Shown here: in pieces, positions 54,960-63,076 of the stretch
Position numbering within the stretch: the first letter of the stretch is position 1
How the letters are laid out: each line of letters begins with the position of its first letter
Assembly (NCBI RefSeq): GCF_027213965.1
Contig: NZ_JAPWGX010000003.1
Coordinates: 186,001 to 250,000 of the forward strand
Length of the DNA stretch: 64,000 nt
Source: Maritalea porphyrae
GTDB taxonomy: Bacteria; Pseudomonadota; Alphaproteobacteria; Rhizobiales; Devosiaceae
Direction of reading: 5' to 3'
Translations under genes and position numbers: made by a program
The notes under the pieces: generated by a model
What the model was told of the DNA's origin: nothing
Seen by the model: only the letters and a program-made list of their open reading frames with translations
Databases searched by the model: none

Positions 54960-55442
54960 ATGAAGTTTATTGAAAAGTTCAACAGCTCAATTCGCCATCT
55001 CAACAAAACTGACGCATTTGCGTTTGTGGATGCCTGCGCGGAGCAAGGCGATTTTCCGCCGGAACGGTTGGGCGTTTATAGGTTCTACGTTGCAAATCGA
55101 TTTGATGACTATGAGTTAGCGCGACAAATTGAACAGGAGTACCACAAGACATATCCAGACCAGTTTAGGCGACGTTACCTGAGCGGCGGCGTTGCGATCG
55201 CTCTAGGTAACTACGTTGAGGCGGAAAACCATTTCTTGAAATTGATCAATTATGAAGAAGAGACGGGCAAATTCTTTTCAATTGATAATGCGCTGTTGTT
55301 TCTGGCCTACATTTATAAAATCCGTGGGGATCACGAATTGGTTAAATCAACTATTGGCCGAATTGGCGACAAGACCGTTAGTACGTGGGGGACCGGTGAT
55401 ATACCAGATCTGTCATTAAGGGATATTGCTGAGTACGATTGA
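54960..55442 (+). CDS. Hypothetical helical protein, TPR-like
   Basis: A 160-residue soluble, mostly helical protein. Repeated helix pairs such as ELARQIEQEYHKTYPDQF and YVEAENHFLKLINYEEE recall TPR motifs, but no clear TPR consensus is present. GAGG lies 4-5 nt before the ATG at 54960, 11 bp after the exporter stop, so it is probably co-transcribed with the exporter. No family recognised. Confidence 0.65.
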   Translation: MKFIEKFNSSIRHLNKTDAFAFVDACAEQGDFPPERLGVYRFYVANRFDDYELARQIEQEYHKTYPDQFRRRYLSGGVAIALGNYVEAENHFLKLINYEEETGKFFSIDNALLFLAYIYKIRGDHELVKSTIGRIGDKTVSTWGTGDIPDLSLRDIAEYD

Positions 55443-55635
55443 ATAGTTCAAATTTGATATTGCCGAACAATGTTGTTGTGCTAAATTGAAGTTGGTCGAG
55501 CATGCACCAAGGCGTCACTGGTCTCTTTGTGGGATAGCTAAAGCTGCTTCATTTTGATCTGCATTTGAACATAACTTCAGTGCCGGTTCGTTAAGTCAGT
55601 GACCAACGACGTTTCAGCGGCACGCAGGAATGATT

Positions 55636-56175
55636 ATGTCAAAGCAAGTCACACCTCTTTTTGTGGAGGATGTTTCCGCATTCTCTCGCGCCCTAACGAA
55701 ACACCTTAGCCAAAATACCCAAGCATTGACCCATGTTCGCATGTTGAATTTGTTGGCCAAGGCGGGCGGGTTTCGTAATTTTCAACATATGAAGTCTGCG
55801 CAGAAATCTGAGACGCGGTTGTCAAATTCTGCGCGGGTGGGCGCGGTGGATTATGCATTGGTTGAGCGCGGTCTAAACCAATTTGATGATGGCGGGCGTT
55901 TAATCCGTTGGCCGGCGCGCAACAAGGTGCAACAGGTCTGCATTTGGGTGCTGTGGTCAAAATTGCCTGCTGGTCAAATTCTGACAGAACGAGAGGTGAG
56001 TGACATTTTGAACAGCCAACATGAATTTGCTGACCCAGCGACATTGAGGCGCGTGATGGTCGGCTATAATATGCTGCAGCGCAACAAAGATGGGTCCGAA
56101 TATTTGCGGGTTGAGCAAAAACCGCCTGCTGAGGCTGTGGCGTTGATTGGGGCGTTGAAAAGCAGGTCAGGTTGA
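55636..56175 (+). CDS. DUF2087-domain protein
   Basis: A 179-residue protein. The N-terminal ~65 residues (VEDVSAFSRALTKHL, VRMLNLLAKAGGFRNFQHMKS) resemble a short helical domain; residues ~85-160 are DUF2087, a small winged-helix-like domain (LIRWPARNKVQQ, LTEREVSDIL, DPATLRRVMV). It may bind DNA, but this is not established. The ATG at 55636 with AGGA 7 nt upstream is preferred over 55630. About 190 bp upstream hold no gene. Confidence 0.8.
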   Translation: MSKQVTPLFVEDVSAFSRALTKHLSQNTQALTHVRMLNLLAKAGGFRNFQHMKSAQKSETRLSNSARVGAVDYALVERGLNQFDDGGRLIRWPARNKVQQVCIWVLWSKLPAGQILTEREVSDILNSQHEFADPATLRRVMVGYNMLQRNKDGSEYLRVEQKPPAEAVALIGALKSRSG

Positions 56176-56266
56176 ACCGTCCTGCAATTTCCTGTGCTTT
56201 ACATGGCGGGTAGAATCGCAACTATTGAGGGGCCGTATTCAGTTTTGGAGCGCCAAGCGGCACCTC

Positions 56267-57439
56267 ATGTACAAATTGTTGGCCATTATGGCGGTCGCAG
56301 CGGTTACCGCTTCGCTTGACCTTATTTCTATTTTCACATTCGCCGGTTACGTGTTGCAAGCTGATGCAAAAGGCGTGGCCTTTATCGCAGTGGCGATGTT
56401 TTTGCCATTGTCGATTTTGGGCAAATATTACGCGCGTTTGGTTGCGAGATATTCGGCACGGGATTTGATGTTGTTCTCGCTTGTTGTTCGCGCTCTGGCG
56501 ACGGGGATGATGTTTTGGGTCAATGACTTGGCGATGCTGCTGGTCTTGGTGACCCTGCGGTCAGCTGCGATTGGTCTGTTCTATCCCACAATTGCGGCGC
56601 TTGCTGAACGTTATCGTGAGCATGGCAAGTTTGCAGCTTGGACTAACCTAACGAACTCTGGCGCGCGCATCGCAGCGCCGTTGGTGGGCGGTGTGCTTGG
56701 CGTGGTGATTGGCGAGAAGTTCGTGTTTGTCGTGAGTGCTGTTGCTTGCATTTTGGTGTTGCCACTGGTGGTAATGGGCAGATTTGGTGGCGTAGAAAGG
56801 TCGAGCCAAGCCGCTAACGCAAAGCCGGAAACGACGAGCGCGCGTGTTGGCTTAAAGACATGGTTGTTGATGGGCGTGCCCATTGTTGGGGTCAGTGGCC
56901 TTTCGGTGATGATGTCGAATTTGATGCCCTATACGTTGAACTTGTTCGAAGTGCCCAAAATACTGTTATCGGTTGCGTTATCCCTTTCTGCGGCGACGGG
57001 TTTGTTGGTCAATCTGGCTTTCGTGCGTTGGGGTAAAAAACCGTCGGGATTTCCGTCCGGGATGATCGCTTTGTCGTGGTTTGGCGTGGTCGTTGGATTT
57101 TTGGGCTTGGCATTGGCGGTGCCGTCACCATTTTCGATTTATATGATCCCGTTGATGTTTATGTTGCTGACGCTTTCTAAGACCAGTTTTACAGTGTCGA
57201 TTATGGGGTATGTGTTTCAGCAACCCAAAGAACGCGCTGCGCGGTTGGCCGCGTTTGATCAGTCGCTTGGGTCAATGGCTGGTATGCTTACAACGCTTCT
57301 TGGTGCGTTCTCGCTGACCAGTGCCTCGCCTATTCCGATGATGTATGTGGCGGTGACCATTGGGGCAGGGGCATGTTTGGTGTGGTGGTTGACGGTTGGA
57401 TTGGCAGAGCGGCGCACAGCGATTGCTGGCCGTGTTTAA
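56267..57439 (+). CDS. MFS transporter
   Basis: A roughly 390-residue, 12-span inner-membrane transporter with a central loop near 180-200 and GFYPT-like LFYPTIAALAERYREHGKF after TM4. The substrate is unknown. The frame is open to a TTG at 56225, but the ATG at 56267 places the start at TM1; neither has a good ribosome site. Its stop overlaps the convergent PadR gene by 4 bp. Confidence 0.82.
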   Translation: MYKLLAIMAVAAVTASLDLISIFTFAGYVLQADAKGVAFIAVAMFLPLSILGKYYARLVARYSARDLMLFSLVVRALATGMMFWVNDLAMLLVLVTLRSAAIGLFYPTIAALAERYREHGKFAAWTNLTNSGARIAAPLVGGVLGVVIGEKFVFVVSAVACILVLPLVVMGRFGGVERSSQAANAKPETTSARVGLKTWLLMGVPIVGVSGLSVMMSNLMPYTLNLFEVPKILLSVALSLSAATGLLVNLAFVRWGKKPSGFPSGMIALSWFGVVVGFLGLALAVPSPFSIYMIPLMFMLLTLSKTSFTVSIMGYVFQQPKERAARLAAFDQSLGSMAGMLTTLLGAFSLTSASPIPMMYVAVTIGAGACLVWWLTVGLAERRTAIAGRV

Positions 57440-57978
57440 TCAAATTGTTGCGCGCGATAATCAATCAACAATTGTTTGTACCATTGTTTGCCGAATTTGA
57501 TCGTATCTAGACCATAGCGCATGGTGGCGAGTTGGAAGAAGGCTACTTTTTTGAGTTCTTGGGGCACTGTTGAAAGGTCTTGTGCGGCTAACATGGTTTC
57601 AAGCAAAACAATCCATTGATCCGCCTCATCGATATAGAGTTGGATGTGGGTGCTCACATCGCCTTTGATATGGCCCATGTAGAATAAGCGTAACATGCTT
57701 TCGTCGCGGGTTTTGAACACCGCGATGGGTTCGCTGATCCACGCCTGAAACGCTTCAGCGCCTTCTGGGGTGCGTTTGTAGACTTTTTTGATGCGCTTGC
57801 CTGTTGCTTCTTTTTGGCTCGTTACATAGCCTTGTTTTTCGAGCTTTATCAGGGCTGGGTGGATGGAGCCGATTGATGTGTTGTAAAACATCGTCGTTGA
57901 GCGCTCCATGGTCTTTTTTAGGTCATAAAGACTGGCCTCGCTGTAAGCGAGGAGCCCTAAAATGATCATATCTTGCAT
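57436..57978 (-). CDS. PadR-family transcriptional regulator
   Basis: A 180-residue regulator. The N-terminal PadR winged helix (~1-75: ILGLLAYSEASLYDLKKTME, GSIHPALIKLEKQGYV) is followed by a C-terminal Vir-type helical domain (~90-175). It lies 7 bp downstream of the hydrolase gene on the same strand, so both are in one operon. A dyad upstream of the hydrolase is its probable operator. The inducer is unknown. Confidence 0.9.
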   Translation of the reverse strand: MQDMIILGLLAYSEASLYDLKKTMERSTTMFYNTSIGSIHPALIKLEKQGYVTSQKEATGKRIKKVYKRTPEGAEAFQAWISEPIAVFKTRDESMLRLFYMGHIKGDVSTHIQLYIDEADQWIVLLETMLAAQDLSTVPQELKKVAFFQLATMRYGLDTIKFGKQWYKQLLIDYRAQQFD

Positions 57979-57985
57979 GGCGTAC

Positions 57986-59167
57986 TCAGTGTTGAATCAG
58001 TTCGGTGCCCGCAAGCTTGGCGATTTCGCCAGTGCCGCGCAAGTGCAGGTTAAAGAACTGAAGCAAAGATGCATTGAGGTGTTCGCGCATTGCTATGTTG
58101 TCGATCGGCCCTAGTTGTCCGAGCCATTTCATCATTTTGATCTCATTGAGATCGCTGAAATTCATGTGAGATGCGCCTTTAAACGTGCGCTCGCAGCCAT
58201 GGGTGGCGATGGCGATTTGGCGGTTGGCCCATGAGAAATCGCTTGGGATGCCGGCTTGGTTGTTGGAGTCTGCATATGCGAAGCAGAAGTTTGCGGTTGG
58301 GCTTTCTTTCAATGACCAGGTGAAAACGGGGCCATCCAAATTGAAGGCGGCTTTGATGCGCTCGTCGTTCATGCCCATGTGGGTTGCAACCGCACCACCG
58401 AACGAGTGGCCAAAATATCCGATTTTATCGAGGTCCATTTTGCCAGCCAACGCATTTTCAATTTCCCCCGTTTGTAGTTTTGGCAAAGCGTTCAGCACCA
58501 GACTATTGTTCTCAATCCACTTGGGGAATTGGTCCACAATGTCTGCAAATGCTTCTTGTTGAATTGCGCTCATGGCCACATTCCATTCGTTGAGTGAATT
58601 GGCTGCGCGCAGTTCGTTGTTACCGCGCTGTTGGCGCAATAGGAGTGTTTTTATCTCATCGTCTTCATAATCGGCGATGTCCGGACCGCGAAGAACTGTT
58701 TGCGTTCCATTTTTGCTCAATAAGCTGTGGCGGGGATGGTTGAGGGCAATAACGATGTACCCGTGGCTCGCCAGTTCGATAATCTGGTGGCTATTCTGAG
58801 TGGCATACATACCGTGACCGTGATTGAAGACGAGAATTGGGTGCTGACCATTGGCCACAGGTGCGTCTGTGTAAGCGGGCAGGGCTCGCTCGTCTTGCAT
58901 AGCGATGGTTGGAGCGTTGTAGGCCTTGCCAAACTCTTGCGCCAACTCCACGGGGATCGCTTGAGGCTGTTGGTCGGTTTTGGCAGTAGCTGGGTAGAAG
59001 ATTTGTAAATCAACCCAGCGCTCGCCTTGTTCCACGGCAAATCGTTGGTAGCCCACAATGTTGGGGCCCGTCGGCTTGGGTAGTGCAGGTTGAAGTTGGG
59101 AATAAAGCACGCCAACCGCTCCAACCAAAATGAAAAGAGGAACCACAACATACCAAACACGTTTCAT
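57986..59167 (-). CDS. Membrane-anchored alpha/beta hydrolase, PAF-acetylhydrolase-like
   Basis: A 393-residue protein. One N-terminal membrane anchor (~5-22) precedes an alpha/beta-hydrolase domain of the platelet-activating-factor acetylhydrolase type. PILVFNHGHGMYATQNS forms the oxyanion region, GYFGHSFGGAVATHMG carries the nucleophile Ser, FNLDGP precedes the Asp, and SHMNFSD supplies the His. It probably hydrolyses short-chain esters or lipids in the periplasm. GGAG lies 8 nt before the ATG. It is co-transcribed with the PadR regulator. Confidence 0.87.
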   Translation of the reverse strand: MKRVWYVVVPLFILVGAVGVLYSQLQPALPKPTGPNIVGYQRFAVEQGERWVDLQIFYPATAKTDQQPQAIPVELAQEFGKAYNAPTIAMQDERALPAYTDAPVANGQHPILVFNHGHGMYATQNSHQIIELASHGYIVIALNHPRHSLLSKNGTQTVLRGPDIADYEDDEIKTLLLRQQRGNNELRAANSLNEWNVAMSAIQQEAFADIVDQFPKWIENNSLVLNALPKLQTGEIENALAGKMDLDKIGYFGHSFGGAVATHMGMNDERIKAAFNLDGPVFTWSLKESPTANFCFAYADSNNQAGIPSDFSWANRQIAIATHGCERTFKGASHMNFSDLNEIKMMKWLGQLGPIDNIAMREHLNASLLQFFNLHLRGTGEIAKLAGTELIQH

Positions 59168-59203
59168 ATTTTTGCTCCAAAGTAATCGGTCTGGATGGTA
59201 TAT

Positions 59204-59222
59204 ATGTATCTAATAGATATAT
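59204..59222. promoter_or_regulatory. Dyad upstream of the hydrolase-PadR operon
   Basis: ATGTATCTA-A-TAGATATAT is a 19-bp inverted repeat with a single mismatched pair, 37 bp before the hydrolase ATG. AT-rich dyads starting ATGT are typical of PadR operators. The rest of the 309-bp gap to metA holds only the metA terminator. Confidence 0.6.
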
Positions 59223-59407
59223 TGCAAGTGTGATTTTGGCGAAGGGCGAAAAGTCCAAGGTGGGGCGATAATCCAACTGGTCCCCCATCAAGTGAGGGTT
59301 GGTTTGCCATAATGGAGTGACTATTCGTTGATCGCGCGGATCGGAATGCTGTTGTACGCCAACTCGTAACAAGCCAATTTGCTGCGGTGGTTGAATTTGG
59401 TAGGCGC

Positions 59408-59443
59408 AAAAAAGCCAAGCGTTGAGAAATCAATCGCTTGGCT
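59408..59443 (-). terminator. Rho-independent terminator of metA
   Basis: On the minus strand, AGCCAAGCG pairs with CGCTTGGCT over 9 bp with a 13-nt loop, followed by a T run, 34 bp after the metA stop. Confidence 0.9.
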
Positions 59444-59476
59444 GTGTTTGCTGATGATGTGAATCAGATATCGCGA

Positions 59477-60388
59477 TTATTTGCCGATATTATCCAGATC
59501 ATATTCGGTTGTTTGGTACATCTGGTTGATCCAGTTGCCGAACAGCAAATAGGCATGTGAGCGCCAACGGTTTAGCGGTTCTTTGGTCACATCGTCGTTC
59601 GGAAAAGTGTTAATCGGCGGTTGAATATTGAGCCCTGCTTCTTTGTCACGCAAATATTCTTCGGCCAAAGAGCGATGATCATATTCGAGGTGGTTGAGCA
59701 TGAACAACTGGCGATTTTCCGCGTCATCCAGCAAGCAAAGACCCACTTCGCTCGAACTCACCAAAATCTCCAAATCCTTTGGCACCGACGCTTCATCGAT
59801 GTCGTTGATCCGTGACACGGGAATGGCAAAATCGTCTGAAAAGCCCAAAAGATATTTCGAGGCGGTTGCAGCTGCTTGATGACGATAAACACCGAAGGCC
59901 TTTTTAGGCCGGCGGAAACGCTGGACATTGTGGAAGTAATGCAAAGCCGCTTGCGCGCCCCAGCACACAAACATGGTTGTGTGCACATTGGTCCGCGTCC
60001 AATCCATGATTTCTTTCATCTCGTCCCAATAGCCCACATCTTCAAATTCCAAATGCGCAATGGGGGCGCCGGTGATGATGAAACCGTCAAACTTGCGGTG
60101 TTTCACTTCGTCCCAAGTTTTGTAAAAGCTTTCGAGGTGCGTTTGAGGTGTGTTCTTGGATTGATGCTCGGTTATGCGCACCAATGTTAGATCTACCTGC
60201 AACGGCGTTGCACCGATCAGCCGGGTGAACTGCGTTTCTGTGCGCTCTTTGTTGGGCATGAGATTGAGCAAACCAATTTGCAGCGGGCGAATATCTTGCC
60301 GGGCAGCACGATCTTCGTCCATTACCATAACGCCCTCTGCTTCCAGCACTTTGCGAGCGGGCAGATCGTTGGGAATTTTGATGGGCAT
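59477..60388 (-). CDS. metA: Homoserine O-acyltransferase MetA (succinyl or acetyl)
   Basis: Activates homoserine for methionine synthesis. The 303-residue protein has the glutamine-amidotransferase-like fold with catalytic Cys142 ([13 protein letters not shown]), [13 protein letters not shown] near the N-terminus and [13 protein letters not shown] near the end. The acyl-CoA specificity position, residue 111 in [13 protein letters not shown], is Ala; Gly is reported in succinyl- and Glu in acetyl-transferring enzymes. metY in this window prefers O-acetylhomoserine. GGAG lies 8 nt before the ATG. Monocistronic with its own terminator. Confidence 0.94.
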   Translation of the reverse strand: MPIKIPNDLPARKVLEAEGVMVMDEDRAARQDIRPLQIGLLNLMPNKERTETQFTRLIGATPLQVDLTLVRITEHQSKNTPQTHLESFYKTWDEVKHRKFDGFIITGAPIAHLEFEDVGYWDEMKEIMDWTRTNVHTTMFVCWGAQAALHYFHNVQRFRRPKKAFGVYRHQAAATASKYLLGFSDDFAIPVSRINDIDEASVPKDLEILVSSSEVGLCLLDDAENRQLFMLNHLEYDHRSLAEEYLRDKEAGLNIQPPINTFPNDDVTKEPLNRWRSHAYLLFGNWINQMYQTTEYDLDNIGK

Positions 60389-60416
60389 GGAAATACTCCA
60401 ATTTGAGTTGCTAAAA

Positions 60417-60432
60417 ATCTGACGGGTCAGAT
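60417..60432. promoter_or_regulatory. Palindrome in the metA leader
   Basis: ATCTGA-CGGG-TCAGAT lies 29 bp before the metA ATG. It may be a regulator operator or a leader hairpin. It has no resemblance to the SAM-II consensus as I know it. Confidence 0.35.
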
Positions 60433-60486
60433 CTGGGTTTTCAACATTTAAGGGTAAAGAAGATTTAGGCGGAAGAGGTTAAGAAC

Positions 60487-61356
60487 TCAACCAGCATGGC
60501 GGTGTGCAACCGCCATCATCATCATCGCGTCGAAATCTTTGTCGTCGCGGATGGTTTCATAGTCGCGTGCTTCTACGATGTAGCCAAATTTGTCGGCGAT
60601 CGCTTGATAAATAGGCAAACGATGACGCACAAGGGCGGCGAAGCCCCAAACAGCAAAATCGTCTGGGTCCACATCTTTATCGTTAGCAATGTTCTTTTCG
60701 GCCTTGTACCGGCCCCAAGCGTTTTCAAGCATGTCTGGGCTATAATACATGGGCTTGGGCGCTTTGACAAAGTTTGAAATCAAACGTTGTTCGTCTTCTT
60801 GTGTGCCACGAATATACAAAAGGGCAGTGTGAGGTGTGACCGCTTGGATTACCGGATCGTTTGGATCGTTGGGGTCAACCACTTCACAGAATGAACCGGA
60901 CGTATCAGCTATGAAGTGATCATAGCCATAAATGTCCTGCGCACGTTTGATAAAATAGGCGGTATCTTGCATGGCCGATATTTCAGCAATGCGGTGTTGG
61001 GCTTGGCGACGTTTGAACTCGGCAAATTCAAGCCCACCTTTTTCTGGATCGCCAGGTTGTCCCAAATAGGTCGAAAGGGGTGACAAGTTGTGGAACGTGA
61101 TGTTTGAACCAATATAAATGCTGTCGGAGCGCAATAGACCCGCAAGAAATGGGTCGCGCATCGCCCGCTTTTTGAAGTTATCGACAATATGCTCGCCCAT
61201 ATAGCGGGTGCCAATGCGATAATCGACAGAATAGTGAAACCAACCTGAACGGCGCAACTGACTGGCGACCATGGTTTTGCCAACGCCAGACATACCAAAG
61301 GTCGTCACCGCTTTTTGCGGGCTCTCTTGATACTCATTTGCGCTTGCAAAAAGCAT
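60487..61356 (-). CDS. P-loop ATPase of unknown function
   Basis: A 289-residue cytoplasmic protein with Walker A GMSGVGKT near residue 22 and a possible Walker B, HFIADTSGSF, near 150. The rest has no recognised domain; the fold resembles nucleotide kinases. The frame is open to 61446, but the ATG at 61356 has AAGG 7 nt upstream and starts just before the P-loop. It is divergent from flgE across 282 bp that carry flagellar promoter signals, yet on the other strand, so a flagellar role is only suggested. Confidence 0.72.
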   Translation of the reverse strand: MLFASANEYQESPQKAVTTFGMSGVGKTMVASQLRRSGWFHYSVDYRIGTRYMGEHIVDNFKKRAMRDPFLAGLLRSDSIYIGSNITFHNLSPLSTYLGQPGDPEKGGLEFAEFKRRQAQHRIAEISAMQDTAYFIKRAQDIYGYDHFIADTSGSFCEVVDPNDPNDPVIQAVTPHTALLYIRGTQEDEQRLISNFVKAPKPMYYSPDMLENAWGRYKAEKNIANDKDVDPDDFAVWGFAALVRHRLPIYQAIADKFGYIVEARDYETIRDDKDFDAMMMMAVAHRHAG

Positions 61357-61472
61357 TTTGCACCTTGAGGTTGGGCCCCAAATGGCAGGGCGCATGAACG
61401 TTGAATTGCTCATAGCTGAGAATGGTTGCGCCCGCAAGTCAGACAATATGTGTTTGGTTCATTCTGTTGTGC

Positions 61473-61511
61473 GGTGGGTAAAACTTGCCGTGTGCCGGGC
61501 TGAATCTGCCG
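61473..61511 (+). promoter_or_regulatory. Two FlbD/ftr-like enhancer sites upstream of flgE
   Basis: GGGTAAAACTTGCCG (61476-61490) and GGGCTGAATCTGCCG (61497-61511) match at 10 of 15 positions and are 21 bp apart, two helical turns. They lie 65-100 bp before the sigma-54 promoter and resemble the ftr enhancers bound by Caulobacter FlbD, judged from memory of that consensus. Confidence 0.45.
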
Positions 61512-61575
61512 CATAACAAGTGTTTGGTGTTGTGTGTTTTTAGTGAAATCCTTTTGAATCAAGGTGTTATGAATC

Positions 61576-61591
61576 TGGCACTGTAATTGCA
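61576..61591 (+). promoter_or_regulatory. Sigma-54 promoter of flgE
   Basis: TGGCAC-N5-TTGCA matches the -24/-12 consensus at every key base. The predicted start of transcription near 61603 gives a leader of about 36 nt before the flgE ATG. Confidence 0.75.
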
Positions 61592-61638
61592 TTCTATTTG
61601 GCAACAGATGCGTGCGTCGTGATCAAAAGGAGAATGTA

Positions 61639-63012
61639 ATGGGTATTTATGGTGCGTTGGCGACTGCAGTGACGGGGCTTCAAGCTCAGTCCTTCGCGCT
61701 TGAACATATTTCAGGCAATATCGCGAACTCTCAAACAACTGGCTATAAACGGATTGAAACTGATTTTGTTGATTTGATCCCAGATGCTCCTTCCAAACGG
61801 CAAATTGCTGGTGCGGTGTTGGCGCAATCACGTGCGACGAACGACGTGCAGGGTGATATTACCGTAGCCGACCGCAACACATATATGGCGATCAATGGCG
61901 GTGGCTTCTTTGTTGTTGAAAAGAAAATCGGCACCAATGATGGCAATGCGGTTTTTGGTGGCACGGATTTCTTTACTCGTCGCGGCGACTTTGACGTAGA
62001 TAAAGAGGGCTATTTGGTCAACGGTTCAGCGGCCTATCTTAAAGGCCTGCCAATTGACAGCAAAACGGGCAACGTTGCCGGTTCTGTGCCAGAGGTTATT
62101 AAGCTGGACAACTCATTCCTTCCGTCTCAACGCACAGCGGTTTTCAATTATCAATTGAACTTGCCTCAGTTGCCGAAAAACGCCGGCTATGATCCGGTTA
62201 ATACACATTCCGAATTGCTCGATTCTGGCGACTATACAGTAGATCCGATCGCTACTGGCAACGTAAATGCTGACGAAAACGCAAAGTTCTTGGCTGACTC
62301 AATCGCTGGCGGAGCGATCACCGTATATGCGGAAAATGGCGCACCAGCGAACGTACAGCTGCGGTGGGCAAAAACCGCCAGCTATGCCCAAGGGGGGGCT
62401 GCGAAAGACACTTGGAACATGTTCTATCAGTTTGACGGGGATGCCACTGGTGCGAACCCTCAGTGGAAAAAGGTGAGCCAGGATTATGTTTTTGGTACGA
62501 ACGGCTCGCTAGATCCGGCTGTATCATCGGTGAGTCTAACAGGATTGGTAATTGATGGGATCACCATTGGTGATGTGTCGCTTATTCATGGGTCCAATGG
62601 CGTGACGCAGTTTTCTGATGCGAATGGAACTGCGGAGGTCACAAAGCTTTCGCAAAATGGTTATCCCGCTGGTGAGTTTGTTTCAGTTGAAGTGAATAGT
62701 GAAGGGCGAATTGTTGCCAATTATTCCAACGGCAAAAAAGTTGAATTGGCGCAAGTTGTGACCGCTCAGTTCAACTCGGAAAACCAGCTGAGACGGCACG
62801 ATGGGGGGATTTACTCCGCAACGTCGGAATCTGGCGATGCGATTTTGGATATTGATGGCAAAGTGACGGGCGCTGCTTTAGAGAGTTCCAACACCGATAT
62901 TTCTGAAGAGTTCACGAAACTCATTGTGACGCAGCAAGCATATGCAGCGGGCACAAGGATTGTGTCGAGCGCTGATGAAATGCTGCAAGAAGCGCTCAAT
63001 ATGGTGAGATAG
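61639..63012 (+). CDS. flgE: Flagellar hook protein FlgE
   Basis: Structural subunit of the hook, exported by the flagellar type III system. The 457-residue protein has the N-terminal rod/hook motif (MGIYGALATAVTGLQAQS, then NIANSQTTGYK), the FlgE mid-domains and the conserved C-terminal helix (SSNTDISEEFTKLIVTQQAYAA, then ISSADEMLQEALN-type ending). AAGGAGA lies before the ATG at 61639. A sigma-54-type promoter precedes it and flgK follows 64 bp later, the usual hook-filament junction order. Confidence 0.95.
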   Translation: MGIYGALATAVTGLQAQSFALEHISGNIANSQTTGYKRIETDFVDLIPDAPSKRQIAGAVLAQSRATNDVQGDITVADRNTYMAINGGGFFVVEKKIGTNDGNAVFGGTDFFTRRGDFDVDKEGYLVNGSAAYLKGLPIDSKTGNVAGSVPEVIKLDNSFLPSQRTAVFNYQLNLPQLPKNAGYDPVNTHSELLDSGDYTVDPIATGNVNADENAKFLADSIAGGAITVYAENGAPANVQLRWAKTASYAQGGAAKDTWNMFYQFDGDATGANPQWKKVSQDYVFGTNGSLDPAVSSVSLTGLVIDGITIGDVSLIHGSNGVTQFSDANGTAEVTKLSQNGYPAGEFVSVEVNSEGRIVANYSNGKKVELAQVVTAQFNSENQLRRHDGGIYSATSESGDAILDIDGKVTGAALESSNTDISEEFTKLIVTQQAYAAGTRIVSSADEMLQEALNMVR

Positions 63013-63016
63013 GTTT

Positions 63017-63034
63017 AGGCGCCTAGCTGCGCCT
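63017..63034 (+). terminator. Weak hairpin between flgE and flgK
   Basis: AGGCGC pairs with GCGCCT over 6 bp with a 6-nt loop and a short T-containing tail. It may attenuate rather than fully stop transcription into flgK. Confidence 0.35.
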
Positions 63035-63076
63035 TTATCTCGTCTTTTATGACTTCAGGTTTGTAACGGGATTATC

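Noticed and set aside
60389-60486. SAM riboswitch before metA
   Set aside because: No pseudoknot layout or consensus; only a short palindrome is visible.
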